Part shown: positions 24,766 through 33,648 of the stretch, in pieces
Layout: every line of letters starts with the position of its first letter
Position numbering within the stretch: the first letter of the stretch is position 1
Source of the DNA: an uncultured Lachnospiraceae bacterium
Lineage (GTDB): Bacteria; Bacillota; Clostridia; Lachnospirales; Lachnospiraceae
NCBI GenBank assembly: GCA_947626395.1
Contig: CANQRU010000013.1
Span: forward strand, 1 to 64,000
Direction: 5' to 3'
DNA length: 64,000 nucleotides
Made by a program: the position numbers and the translations under genes
The notes under the pieces: model-generated
Databases searched by the model: none
What the model saw: the letters and a program-made list of their open reading frames with translations, nothing else
Told to the model about the DNA's origin: nothing

Positions 24766-24825
24766 CAGTCTTGCGACACTTTACAAGTGAAATCGTTCAT
24801 TCAATGCAATTCCGTGCCGCTGGTG

Positions 24826-24831
24826 TATAAT
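24826..24831 (+). promoter_or_regulatory. -10-like element before the amidohydrolase gene
   Basis: A TATAAT with no good -35 lies 80 bases before the ATG. Downstream, at 24868-24892, is a leader hairpin with arms ATTCCCGG and CCGGGAAT and a 9-base loop, ending six bases before the AAAGGA Shine-Dalgarno. Confidence 0.45.
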
Positions 24832-24910
24832 ACAAAAGGCAGATTCATCTACACCGAAATACTAAAAATTCCCGGAACCGCATGCCGGGAATCACAGAAA
24901 GGACACGACT

Positions 24911-26239
24911 ATGGAAAAGAACAGTTCAAAGAACCACGGACACAACACCATCCCGCGCAGAACCGCCTACACAAACGGCATCCTGCTGTCCGGCCATGAA
25001 GATATGACGCCGGTCACCGGCATGACCCTGATCACCGACGGCGAGAAGATCGCCGCCATCCAGCCGGCAGATCAGCCCCTTCCGGCCCACTGCCGCGAGG
25101 TCGACCTGAGCGGCAAATACCTGATGCCCGGCCTGATCAACATGCACGTCCACATCCCATCCGGCGGAAAGCCGACAAAGAAGCCCATGGATGCGCGCAG
25201 GACCGTAAAGCTTGTGACGGCCAACCGCCTGACCCGCAAGGTTCTGGAAAAGATGTACCGCGATTACGCGAAGACCGAACTCTTAAGCGGCGTGACCACG
25301 ATCCGCACCGTAGGCGGCGTGGAAGCCTACGACACCTGGCTGCGGGATGAGATCGCCGCGGGCCGCGGCGTAGGCCCTACGATCCTGGCCGGCAACATGG
25401 CGGTCTCCGTTCCCGGCGGCCATATGGCCGGTTCCCTGGCCTACGAGGCCACCTCCGCTGAGGAAGCCGCCGCATATGTCAGGAAGATCGCCGAGGATAA
25501 ACCGGACCTGATCAAGCTGATGATCACCGGAGGCGTTCTGGACGCCACGGAGATGGGCGAGCCCGGCGTGCTGCGCATGCCTCCGGAATATGTGAAGGCC
25601 GCCTGCGACGAAGCCCACCGTCTCGGCCTGCCGGTCGCCGCCCATGTGGAAAGCCCCGAAGGCGTCCGCGTGGCGCTCGCAAACGGCGTGGACACCATCG
25701 AACACGGCGCGCAGCCAGACGAAGAAATCCTGCGGCTCTTCAAGGAGCGGAACGCAGCCATCGTCACTACCCTGTCCCCGGCGCTGCCCTACGCCCTGTT
25801 TGACCGCTCGGTCAGCCACTGTACGGAGATGGCCCAATATAACGGCAAGATCGTCTTCGACGGCATTGTCGCCTGCTGCAAGGCCTGTCTGGAAAATGGT
25901 ATCCCCGTAGGTCTTGGCACCGACACCGGCTGTCCGTTCATCACCCACTACGATATGTGGCGGGAACTGGTCTATTTCAGCCGCTACTGCGGCGTAACGC
26001 CTGCGTTCGCCCTCTACAGCGCGACTCTTGGAAATGCAAAGATCGCCCATATCGACGATCATGTGGGCTCTCTGGACATAGGCAAAACCGCGGATCTGGT
26101 GATCACGGAGAAGAATCCGCTTGAGGATCTGACAGCACTTCGCAATATCTCCGCCGTCGTCACCCGCGGCCGTCTGATCGAGGAGCCGAAGGTGAAGAAG
26201 ATGGAACAGGTGGAGCGGGAATTAGACAAATTTCTGTAA
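24911..26239 (+). CDS. Amidohydrolase-family metalloenzyme (imidazolonepropionase/prolidase-like)
   Basis: 442 residues. The metal-binding H-x-H lies in LMPGLINMHVHIPSGG after the N-terminal beta-sandwich. The Lys in KLMITGGVLDATE is in the position of the bridging carboxylysine. Further His ligands are in PVAAHVESPEGV and TIEHGAQPDE, and the catalytic Asp in GLGTDTGCPF. DIGKTADLVITEKNPLEDL closes the sandwich domain. Relatives hydrolyse Xaa-Pro dipeptides, imidazolonepropionate or related amide bonds; the substrate cannot be read from the sequence. AAAGGA precedes the ATG. A textbook terminator follows. Confidence 0.9.
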   Translation: MEKNSSKNHGHNTIPRRTAYTNGILLSGHEDMTPVTGMTLITDGEKIAAIQPADQPLPAHCREVDLSGKYLMPGLINMHVHIPSGGKPTKKPMDARRTVKLVTANRLTRKVLEKMYRDYAKTELLSGVTTIRTVGGVEAYDTWLRDEIAAGRGVGPTILAGNMAVSVPGGHMAGSLAYEATSAEEAAAYVRKIAEDKPDLIKLMITGGVLDATEMGEPGVLRMPPEYVKAACDEAHRLGLPVAAHVESPEGVRVALANGVDTIEHGAQPDEEILRLFKERNAAIVTTLSPALPYALFDRSVSHCTEMAQYNGKIVFDGIVACCKACLENGIPVGLGTDTGCPFITHYDMWRELVYFSRYCGVTPAFALYSATLGNAKIAHIDDHVGSLDIGKTADLVITEKNPLEDLTALRNISAVVTRGRLIEEPKVKKMEQVERELDKFL

Positions 26240-26292
26240 AACACCCCATACAAGCAAGGCGTCACTGGCGCCCTGCTCGCATGAAAATTTTA

Positions 26293-26327
26293 ATGCAGGA
26301 GAGCCCGGCGGCTTCTCCTGCATTTTT
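26293..26327 (+). terminator. Intrinsic terminator after the amidohydrolase gene
   Basis: Arms ATGCAGGAGA and TCTCCTGCAT with an inner GCC/GGC pair, followed by five T. On the minus strand the tail is ATTAAAATTTTC, so it may also serve the convergent kinase gene. Confidence 0.92.
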
Positions 26328-26423
26328 CTGACCGAAACGTCTCGATATTACTTTCTTCTTTACACATCAGCAAACTCTTCTATACCGCAATCCTCTTCCC
26401 AGGCTCCACGGCACACTCCACAA

Positions 26424-27263
26424 TCAACCCCGATTCACTCTCCGCACCAGCCCCGGAAGCGCCTTCTCAAACTTTACACCATACCAGTGACTTTCGTCAC
26501 CTGCAGTCTTCTTCATGCTCTCCACAGTAAAATCCGCCGCGATGCCGGCCGCTTCCAGGACGCTGAACCCCTGCATCAGCGAACCCACGAACGCGGACGC
26601 GTAGATATCGCCGGTTCCATGGGAATTGCGCTCCAGCCTCTCGTGGAAATAATAGCTGGTCTTCCCATTCTGACGCACCGCCACGCCAAGTCGATCCGGT
26701 TCATAGCTGACCCCCTTCATGACCACGCATTTCGCCCCGAGCGCGGACACCTTGTCCAGAAGCGACTCAATATACGCCTCATCCTTCGGTCCCTCCTCGT
26801 AGGGAGTCCCGGTCATCAGGCACGCTTCCGTGATGTTCGGCAAAGCGATATCGGCAATACCGCATAATTCTCCCATCCTGACGGCAAATTCACCGGTAAA
26901 ACCGCGATACAGCCTGCCGTGATCTGCCATGGCCGGATCAACGATCCGCAGGCCTCCCGGTACCAGAGTCTCATCCATGATCGTCTGCACATAGCCGATC
27001 TGATCGATACTTCCCAGATATCCGGTATACACCGCGTCAAAATGAATATCTTCCTTCTTCCAGTGATCCCCGATCGCCAGCATGTCGCCGCTCAGATCGC
27101 GGAATGTATTTCCTGAAAATCCGCCCGTGTGGGTGGAAAGCACCGCCGACGGCAGGATCGCCGTCTCGATGCCGCAGGCCGAGATGACCGGCAGCGCTAC
27201 AGTCAGGGAACACTGCCCGACGCAGGAAATGTCCTGAATTGTCAAAACTCTCTTATCGCTCAT
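26424..27263 (-). CDS. pdxY: Pyridoxine/pyridoxamine kinase (ribokinase-like fold)
   Basis: 279 residues from MSDKRVLTIQDISCVGQCSLT. VLSTHTGGFSGNTFRDL, TGYLGSIDQI and IVDPAMADHGRLYRGF are typical of the PdxK/PdxY group. The anion-hole motif near the C-terminus is SHGTGDIYASAFVG, with the catalytic Asp. It would phosphorylate pyridoxal, pyridoxine or pyridoxamine to feed PLP synthesis. The ATG at 27263 has GGAGGA four bases upstream; an ATG four codons earlier overlaps that site. It lies 119 bases beyond thiN at the tail of the large cluster. Confidence 0.9.
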   Translation of the reverse strand: MSDKRVLTIQDISCVGQCSLTVALPVISACGIETAILPSAVLSTHTGGFSGNTFRDLSGDMLAIGDHWKKEDIHFDAVYTGYLGSIDQIGYVQTIMDETLVPGGLRIVDPAMADHGRLYRGFTGEFAVRMGELCGIADIALPNITEACLMTGTPYEEGPKDEAYIESLLDKVSALGAKCVVMKGVSYEPDRLGVAVRQNGKTSYYFHERLERNSHGTGDIYASAFVGSLMQGFSVLEAAGIAADFTVESMKKTAGDESHWYGVKFEKALPGLVRRVNRG

Positions 27264-27382
27264 GTATTCCTCCATTCCACGGTGCCGGCGGGCAGCTCTT
27301 TTCTTTTTCCTCTGCCGCTATATGCAGCTTTAGGCTTCGACAGACTTTCGCCCTGCCTCCAGGATTCTCATCTCTCTCCCGC

Positions 27383-28057
27383 TCAGTCCCTCGACTCCAC
27401 GCAGATCAGGATCCCATCATCAAATCGTATCTCCGCCGTTTCCTCCACGATCTCATTGCTGACGCAGAGCCCGGCTTCCCGACCGATGGCAATATTCTTC
27501 CCAATAAGCGGATACTTGAATCCGGTCAGCGTGATCCCCCGCACCTGCTCCGTCATCGGGATAAACGACACATACTTTCCATAAGTTTCGTCCCGGTGGA
27601 ATACCCTGCCGCCGTTCAGAAGACTCACCCGGTTCTGGGCGTCATAAAGCGCCGCTTCCACGCCCGCGTCCAGGCACATTTTCAGCAGATGGATATTGGA
27701 AAGTTCATGATCCAGCCGTCCGCCGGTAGCGCCCAGGATCGCCAGCCGCGTACATCCCAGCTTCATGGCGGTGCTGATCGCCAGCTCCGTATCGGTCTCG
27801 TCCTTCTCCGGCTTATGCACATCCCAGAGGACATCCCCGCCTGCAGCTCTGCGGTACCGGTCCAGGATCTCCGGACGGACCGTGTCGAAATCCCCGACAA
27901 TGGCGTCCGGCACAAGCCCCAGCTTCTCCGCCGGTTCCAGACCGCCGTCCACCAGAACGACGCAGCCGAAACCGGAATTCTCAGCATACCCACGCAAAAA
28001 TTTACCGGCGAAAGCCAGATCCAGCTTTCCGCCGGTGATGATCAGTCCTGTCTTCAT
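27383..28057 (-). CDS. thiN: Thiamine pyrophosphokinase
   Basis: 224 residues. VLVDGGLEPAEKLGLVPD, AIVGDFDTV, KPEKDETDTELAIS and LGATGGRLDHELSNIHLL are the conserved catalytic and substrate blocks of thiamine diphosphokinase. It converts thiamine to thiamine diphosphate with ATP. The start overlaps the rpe stop by four bases (ATGA), and it closes the conserved priA-to-thiN cluster. Confidence 0.95.
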   Translation of the reverse strand: MKTGLIITGGKLDLAFAGKFLRGYAENSGFGCVVLVDGGLEPAEKLGLVPDAIVGDFDTVRPEILDRYRRAAGGDVLWDVHKPEKDETDTELAISTAMKLGCTRLAILGATGGRLDHELSNIHLLKMCLDAGVEAALYDAQNRVSLLNGGRVFHRDETYGKYVSFIPMTEQVRGITLTGFKYPLIGKNIAIGREAGLCVSNEIVEETAEIRFDDGILICVESRD

Positions 28058-28719
28058 TTCTTTTCAAATTCCTCGAATATCTTCAGAAATTCCCTGGTGT
28101 TGGCTGCCGCATCCCCCCGGTAAATGGCGGATCCGGCCACGATAATATTGGCGCCTGCCTCCAGACAAAGCCGCACATTGTCAATCGTCACGCCGCCGTC
28201 GATCTGGATATCCAGATCCACGCCCCGGTTTTTGCACAGCTTGCGCAGCGAACGCACCTTATTCAATGTATAAGGGATCATCTCCTGTCCGCCGAAACCC
28301 GGATTCACGGTCATGATCAGAACCATGTCCACGCAGTCCAGCAGATCATGGATCATCAGGATCGGCGTCGTCGGATTCAGCGCCACGCCCACCTTCAGTC
28401 CGGCCTTGCGGATCTCCCGCAGCGTGTAATCCAGATGGGTGCACGCCTCGGCGTGAACCGTAATAATATCCGCGCCGCACTGTACGATCTCCGGCAGATA
28501 ACGCAGCGGTTCCTGAACCATCATATGTACGTCGAACACTTTGTCGGTACAGCTGCGGATCGACGAGATCACCTGCATTCCGAAAGAGATGCAGGGTACG
28601 AAGGTTCCGTCCATCACGTCCAGATGAATGTACTGGGCTCCCGCCCGGTCCACCTCTCCGATCTGCTGCTCCAGTTTCTTAAAGTCCGCTCCCAGAATGG
28701 ATGGCGACAGAATCAACAT
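28054..28719 (-). CDS. rpe: Ribulose-phosphate 3-epimerase
   Basis: 221 residues, a complete TIM barrel. LSPSILGADFKKLEQQI, YIHLDVMDGTFVPCISFG, FDVHMMVQEP, MTVNPGFGGQEMI and LDIQIDGGVTIDN carry the metal-binding His and Asp residues. It interconverts ribulose-5-phosphate and xylulose-5-phosphate in the pentose phosphate pathway. AGAGGAG precedes the ATG. It follows rsgA by three bases. Confidence 0.97.
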   Translation of the reverse strand: MLILSPSILGADFKKLEQQIGEVDRAGAQYIHLDVMDGTFVPCISFGMQVISSIRSCTDKVFDVHMMVQEPLRYLPEIVQCGADIITVHAEACTHLDYTLREIRKAGLKVGVALNPTTPILMIHDLLDCVDMVLIMTVNPGFGGQEMIPYTLNKVRSLRKLCKNRGVDLDIQIDGGVTIDNVRLCLEAGANIIVAGSAIYRGDAAANTREFLKIFEEFEKK

Positions 28720-28722
28720 ATG

Positions 28723-29601
28723 TCAGTATCTCCTCTTCTCTTTCTGTTCCGTATAAAGCAGCCGGTAATTCTCATAACGGCTGCGGCTGATCTTCCCCGC
28801 TTCCACCGCGGCTTTGACCCCGCAGACCTTCTCCCCGATATGGACACAGCCCGGGAATCGGCATTCTTCCTCATAGGATCCAAACTCCGGAAAACAGTCC
28901 TTCAGCTCCTCCGGCTCCATATCGTCCACATATATGGAACTGAAACCGGGCGTGTCCATCAGATACGTACCTTTCTCCAGACAGAACAGTTCGGAATGGC
29001 GGGTCGTATGCCGGCCGCGGCGGATCTTCTCGCTGACGGTTCCTGTCTCCATATTGGCTTCCGGCATCAACAAATTGGTAAGGGAAGACTTCCCCACTCC
29101 GGACGGCCCCGCAAGCACCGTCGTCCTGCCCTGCAGCTTCACGCGGATCTGATCCATTCCCTGTCCTGTGTAGGTACTAAGCGCCAGTACCGGATAACCC
29201 GCAGGTTCATAGATCTTCCGGCACCGTTCTATCATCCCTTCATCCGCCAGATCCGTTTTGTTAAATACAATAGACACCGCCGTCTGCTGCCGGTAAAGCA
29301 TTACGAGATACCGGTCCAGCAGATTCAGGTTCGGCTCCGGATCCTTCGCCGCGAAAACGACCAGCGCCTGGTCTGCATTGGCCACAGCCGGACGGATCAG
29401 CTCGTTGCGGCGGGTAAGGATCTCATCCACATTGCCTTCCGGCGGATCGGTACCCAGTACGGAGATCACCACATTATCGCCCACAAGGGGCTTCACCTTC
29501 CTGTTCCGGAAGATCCCCTTGGCCCTGCACTCGTAAATCCTGCCGTCTTCCGCGTGGACATAATAGAAGCCGGCGATTCCCCTGATAATCTTGCCTGTCA
29601 T
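28723..29601 (-). CDS. rsgA: Ribosome small-subunit-dependent GTPase A
   Basis: 292 residues. An N-terminal OB-fold is followed by a circularly permuted GTPase: G4 VFNKTDLAD comes before G1 LAGPSGVGKSSLTNLL and G3 DTPGFSS. A C-terminal zinc site follows (ECRFPGCVHIGEKVCGV). RsgA acts late in 30S subunit maturation. It stands 13 bases after prkC, and in this conserved cluster it can be a PrkC substrate in other Firmicutes. Confidence 0.96.
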   Translation of the reverse strand: MTGKIIRGIAGFYYVHAEDGRIYECRAKGIFRNRKVKPLVGDNVVISVLGTDPPEGNVDEILTRRNELIRPAVANADQALVVFAAKDPEPNLNLLDRYLVMLYRQQTAVSIVFNKTDLADEGMIERCRKIYEPAGYPVLALSTYTGQGMDQIRVKLQGRTTVLAGPSGVGKSSLTNLLMPEANMETGTVSEKIRRGRHTTRHSELFCLEKGTYLMDTPGFSSIYVDDMEPEELKDCFPEFGSYEEECRFPGCVHIGEKVCGVKAAVEAGKISRSRYENYRLLYTEQKEKRRY

Positions 29602-29614
29602 CCGCCCTGCCTTT

Positions 29615-31738
29615 CTACTCCGTCACAAAGAACTGGACCGGGTAGCTGGCCAGCACCTGGCCGGACTCCGCGTTGACCACCTCGACCTCGCCGTATTCCG
29701 CGCCGGGAATGATCGCCTCGATCTCCGGGAATTCGATCGGAAGCAGGCTTCCGGTAGTAACCTCTGTCGCTTCCATCAGAGTACGGTACTGAGAACCGTC
29801 CTCCGCGTCCTGACGCAGACGCACCTCCAGCTTTAACGTCGTCCCTTCCATGCCAGGTCCGAACGCGCCCTGCAGGTCATACGTCTCGCTGATCGCGGCG
29901 ATATGCCTCTGGGGAGGCGGCTCAGGCCCGTCGCTTACGACGAAGGAGATCCTGCTTCCCTCCTCGACGCTTTCATTGGCCGCGATATTCTGACTGATCA
30001 CATATCCCTGCGGGATCACCGCATCGAAGCTTCTCGTGACCTCGCCCGGATTTAACTTGGCGTCGATCAGCCGCTGCCTCGCTTCCTCTTCCGTAATATT
30101 ATAAAGATCGGGCACCGTTCTCATGACCGGAGCAGGTCCCAGACTTACATAAAGCGTTACCGTCTCGCCTTCGCGCACCTGCGCCGGCTCATAGCGGACG
30201 ATCTTATCCTGCGCTACCGTATCATTGTACTCGTCAAAGAATTCCGACTTCAGCCCGTTCTGAGCCAGCACGGCCGCCGCCGCCGCTTTATCCATGCTCG
30301 TAAGGGCCAGAGCCTGCAGATCGATCATACCGTTGCCGGTACTGACGACCACATCCACGGTAGAATATTTCTCGACTACCGTTCCCTCCTCCGGAGACTG
30401 GGAGATCACATAATTATTCTCCACCGTATCCGACTCCTCGTAGCGGACGACACGCATGACCAGCGTGGATTCCTTCAGCTTGGCCTCCGCCATATCCACC
30501 GGCAGATTCTTCGCATCCGGCGCCAGAACCTCCGTATCCGCAAGCTGCGGCTTCGACTCGTCCGATACCGTCTCCATCTGGATCGACGACTGCGTATCGC
30601 CCAATCCTATATTCAGGCCGGAACCGCTGCGGAACAGACCTCCGATCCTGGAGAACAGTACGATCAGGACCGCGACGATAATAACTGCAACCAGGACGCC
30701 TGCGCTTGTCAGTATCCTCCCGATCCTGCGGCTCACATTCGAAGGCCTCTCCGGCTCCCGTGTATATTCCGGTTCTTCCATATAATCCGGCTCAAGATCC
30801 TGCTGCATCGGCTGATAGGATTTATGGGAGAGATTGATCACCTTCAGCTCATCTTCGCTGATCTGCCTGGTATCCGCACTGTAATCGATCTCCGGAGCCA
30901 TGGTGACGAAGTTCTCATCCGGATGCAGAAGCACCCGGCGAAGATCCGCGATCACCTCAGTGACCGAGGAATATCTCCGCTCTGGCTTCTTCTCCGTACA
31001 TTTCAGGATAATATTTTCCAGGCTCACCGGAATATCCGGTTCATAGATACTTGGCCGCGTGATCGGCTCCTCCACATGGGCCAGAGCCACGGACACCGTA
31101 TTATCCCCTTCAAAGGGCAGGCGTCCCGTGACCATCTCATACATGGTGATGCCGAGAGAATAGATATCGCTCCTGGCGTCGCTGTAGCCGCCCCTCGCCT
31201 GCTCCGGCGAGATATAATGGACCGATCCGACCGCCGCGGACCCCTGCGTCTGCGCCGTTACCACCCTGGCAATGCCGAAATCAGCCACTTTCACTTTGCC
31301 GTCCCGGGAAATGATCATGTTCTGGGGCTTGATGTCTCTGTGAATGATATTCTGCTCATGGGCCGCCGCGATGCCCTGCGCCACCTGGATCGCGATACCT
31401 ACCGCTTCCTTCACGTCCAGCTTGCCTTTTCTCGCGATATACGTCTTAAGCGTAATGCCCTCGATCAGCTCCATGACAATATAATGGAGCTGCCCTTCGT
31501 CCACGACGTCGTAGACGCTGACGATATTGGGATGCGACAGACCTGCCGCCGCCTGGGCCTCCATCTTGAATTTGGCGACGAAAGAATCGTCGCTGCTCAG
31601 TTCTTCCTTTAACACCTTGATCGCCACCAGCCGGTCCAGCTTATGGCACTTTGCTTTATAGACATCCGACATGCCCCCGGAACCGATCAGTTCCAGGATC
31701 TCATATCGGTTCTGCAAAAACTGTCCCGCTCTCAGCAT
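29615..31738 (-). CDS. prkC: PASTA-domain Ser/Thr protein kinase (PrkC/Stk1)
   Basis: 707 residues. The kinase domain (~10-270) shows IGSGGMSDVYKAKC, the ATP Lys in VAIKVLKEE, IIHRDIKPQNMI and KVADFGIARVV. A juxtamembrane segment is followed by one membrane helix (~345-368, GVLVAVIIVAVLIVLF). Three extracellular PASTA repeats follow (~400-600), then a ~100-residue C-terminal extension without a recognised fold. PASTA kinases sense muropeptides or lipid II and regulate cell-wall synthesis, dormancy exit and division. It overlaps its partner phosphatase gene by seven bases. GAGGTG lies before the ATG. Confidence 0.97.
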   Translation of the reverse strand: MLRAGQFLQNRYEILELIGSGGMSDVYKAKCHKLDRLVAIKVLKEELSSDDSFVAKFKMEAQAAAGLSHPNIVSVYDVVDEGQLHYIVMELIEGITLKTYIARKGKLDVKEAVGIAIQVAQGIAAAHEQNIIHRDIKPQNMIISRDGKVKVADFGIARVVTAQTQGSAAVGSVHYISPEQARGGYSDARSDIYSLGITMYEMVTGRLPFEGDNTVSVALAHVEEPITRPSIYEPDIPVSLENIILKCTEKKPERRYSSVTEVIADLRRVLLHPDENFVTMAPEIDYSADTRQISEDELKVINLSHKSYQPMQQDLEPDYMEEPEYTREPERPSNVSRRIGRILTSAGVLVAVIIVAVLIVLFSRIGGLFRSGSGLNIGLGDTQSSIQMETVSDESKPQLADTEVLAPDAKNLPVDMAEAKLKESTLVMRVVRYEESDTVENNYVISQSPEEGTVVEKYSTVDVVVSTGNGMIDLQALALTSMDKAAAAAVLAQNGLKSEFFDEYNDTVAQDKIVRYEPAQVREGETVTLYVSLGPAPVMRTVPDLYNITEEEARQRLIDAKLNPGEVTRSFDAVIPQGYVISQNIAANESVEEGSRISFVVSDGPEPPPQRHIAAISETYDLQGAFGPGMEGTTLKLEVRLRQDAEDGSQYRTLMEATEVTTGSLLPIEFPEIEAIIPGAEYGEVEVVNAESGQVLASYPVQFFVTE

Positions 31739-32478
31739 ACACCCACCTCGCTTATCTGTGGGTCTGCCAGAACAACCGCAATATTGTCCCGCCCGCCGTT
31801 TCTGTTGGCGCCGGCGACCAGGCTCTCTACTTTATCTTTAAGCGTCCCGCCCGCTGCGAGGCAGTCCGCGATCTCTCTGTCTGTCATCATATTCGTAAGT
31901 CCGTCAGAGCACAGAAGAATCAGGCCGCCTGCTTCCAGCTTCACCTGAAAATAGTCAGCCTCCACGGTCCGGTTCGTCCCGACCGCCCTGGTGATCAGAT
32001 TCTTCTTCTCCAGATACTCCCTGCTTCCTCTTTTCATACGTCCCAGCCGGACCATCTCTTCCACATAGGAGTGATCGCGCGTAATCTGGGACAGAGCACT
32101 ATTTTTATATAAATACAGACGGCTGTCTCCCACATTGGCCGCAAAAAGCTCGCCATTTCTAACCGTTGCCGCCACCAGAGTCGTTCCCATGCCTTCCAGG
32201 TCCACACTGGTCAGCGACTTCTCATAAAGTTTCCTGTTGGCATAGCGGATCCCCTCTTCAAAAAGCGCCCGCACATCTTCCAGATGGCTCTTCTCAAAAT
32301 ACGCAACCAGCTGTTCCACCAGAAAACGCGACGCAAAATCCCCCGCTTTATGGCCGCCCATACCATCGGCCACGAGATACAGATTCTCAAGCTCCCCTAC
32401 CGGAGCCGACGAAGAATAGAGATAGTCCTGATTGCGGGGTCTTACCCTGCCCACATCTGTAAGCGCATAGTCCTGCAT
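31732..32478 (-). CDS. prpC: PP2C-type Ser/Thr protein phosphatase (Stp1/PrpC)
   Basis: 248 residues from MQDYALTDVGRVRPRNQDYL. The metal-binding motifs of the PPM family are complete: RPRNQD, LVADGMGGHKAGD, ANVGDSRLYLY, LLCSDGLTNMM and RDNIAVVL. It reverses the phosphorylation made by the adjacent PASTA kinase. The ATG at 32478 is preferred: AAGGAGGG ends seven bases upstream, while the neighbouring ATG at 32484 is too close and longer forms lack an RBS. Confidence 0.96.
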   Translation of the reverse strand: MQDYALTDVGRVRPRNQDYLYSSSAPVGELENLYLVADGMGGHKAGDFASRFLVEQLVAYFEKSHLEDVRALFEEGIRYANRKLYEKSLTSVDLEGMGTTLVAATVRNGELFAANVGDSRLYLYKNSALSQITRDHSYVEEMVRLGRMKRGSREYLEKKNLITRAVGTNRTVEADYFQVKLEAGGLILLCSDGLTNMMTDREIADCLAAGGTLKDKVESLVAGANRNGGRDNIAVVLADPQISEVGVC

Positions 32479-32587
32479 CCTCATCCCTCCTTCGAAACAG
32501 GATCCCGTCCCGCCGGACGCTGTGACCACGGCGGACCGGCGATACCTTTCTTCCGCTGCAGCGCGTTCTGTCACAGGACGCAATTCT

Positions 32588-33622
32588 CTATGACATAAGG
32601 TAACTTCGCCTGAGCTGGCCGCAGGCTCCGTGGATGTCGCGGCCCATCTCCCTTCTTATAGTAACATTAATTCCGCTTTTTTCAAGCTGATTTTTAAACG
32701 CTTCCACGGTTTTTCGTTCCGACTGGACGAAATCCCGTTCTTTGATCGGATTTACCGGGATCAGGTTCACATGCCCGTGCTGGTCCTTCAGAAGCCGCGC
32801 CAGCGCGCCGGCTTCCTCCATACTGTCGTTGACGCCCCGGACCAGACTGTATTCAAATGTCATCCGGCGTCCGGTCTTCGCAAAGTATGTATGGCAGGCG
32901 TCAAGGACCTCACTAAGCGGATAACGTTTGGCGACGGGCATCAGCTGCCGCCGCGTCGCATCGCTGGAAGCATGCAGCGACAGGGCCAGCGTGATCTGCA
33001 GATCTTCCTCCGCCAGCTTAAGCATCTGCGGCACCAGGCCGCAGGTAGAGACCGTGATGTTTCTCTGACTGATATTCAGGCCCCTCTCATCCGTCAGAAG
33101 CCGGATAAAGCGGAGCAGGTTATCGTAATTGTCAAGCGGTTCCCCGCTTCCCATGACCACTACATTGGAGACACGTTCCCCGGTGTCACGTCCGATCCGG
33201 TAGACCTGCTCCAGCATCTCGGAAGGTCTTAAGTTTCTCGCCAGACCGTCCAGAGTCGACGCGCAGAAACGGCAGCCCATCCGGCAGCCCACCTGGGAAG
33301 AGATGCAGACCGAATTGCCGTGCTTATAACGCATCAGAACGCTTTCGATCACATTGCCGTCCGGCAGGGCGAAAAGATACTTGCGCGTGCCGTCGATGGC
33401 GGAGATCTTCACTTCCACCGGCTTTAAGACCACCAGCTCGAACCGTTCCTCCAGCCGGCTGCGAAGAGCCGCCGGGAGATTCGTCATCTCATCGAAGGAG
33501 ACCGCCTGCTTCTCATGAAGCCACTGACAGATCTGTCCGGCGCGGTAGGCCGGAAGCTCCATGGCATGTATCTGCTCCGACAATTCTTCAAACGTTAACG
33601 ATTTGATGTCAATTCTGTCCAT
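32588..33622 (-). CDS. rlmN: Dual-specificity 23S rRNA (A2503-C2) / tRNA (A37-C2) methyltransferase
   Basis: 344 residues from MDRIDIKSLTFEELSEQI. The radical-SAM cluster motif is VGCRMGCRFCAST. The methyl-carrying Cys is in the C-terminal DIHGACGQLR and the second catalytic Cys in ITVSTCGLVPQM. RlmN makes 2-methyladenosine in 23S rRNA and certain tRNAs. A GTG at 33634 is an in-frame alternative start; neither start has a strong Shine-Dalgarno, and the ATG gives the usual family N-terminus. Confidence 0.95.
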   Translation of the reverse strand: MDRIDIKSLTFEELSEQIHAMELPAYRAGQICQWLHEKQAVSFDEMTNLPAALRSRLEERFELVVLKPVEVKISAIDGTRKYLFALPDGNVIESVLMRYKHGNSVCISSQVGCRMGCRFCASTLDGLARNLRPSEMLEQVYRIGRDTGERVSNVVVMGSGEPLDNYDNLLRFIRLLTDERGLNISQRNITVSTCGLVPQMLKLAEEDLQITLALSLHASSDATRRQLMPVAKRYPLSEVLDACHTYFAKTGRRMTFEYSLVRGVNDSMEEAGALARLLKDQHGHVNLIPVNPIKERDFVQSERKTVEAFKNQLEKSGINVTIRREMGRDIHGACGQLRRSYLMS

Positions 33623-33648
33623 TTTGTTTCTCACTTATGCATTTCTCA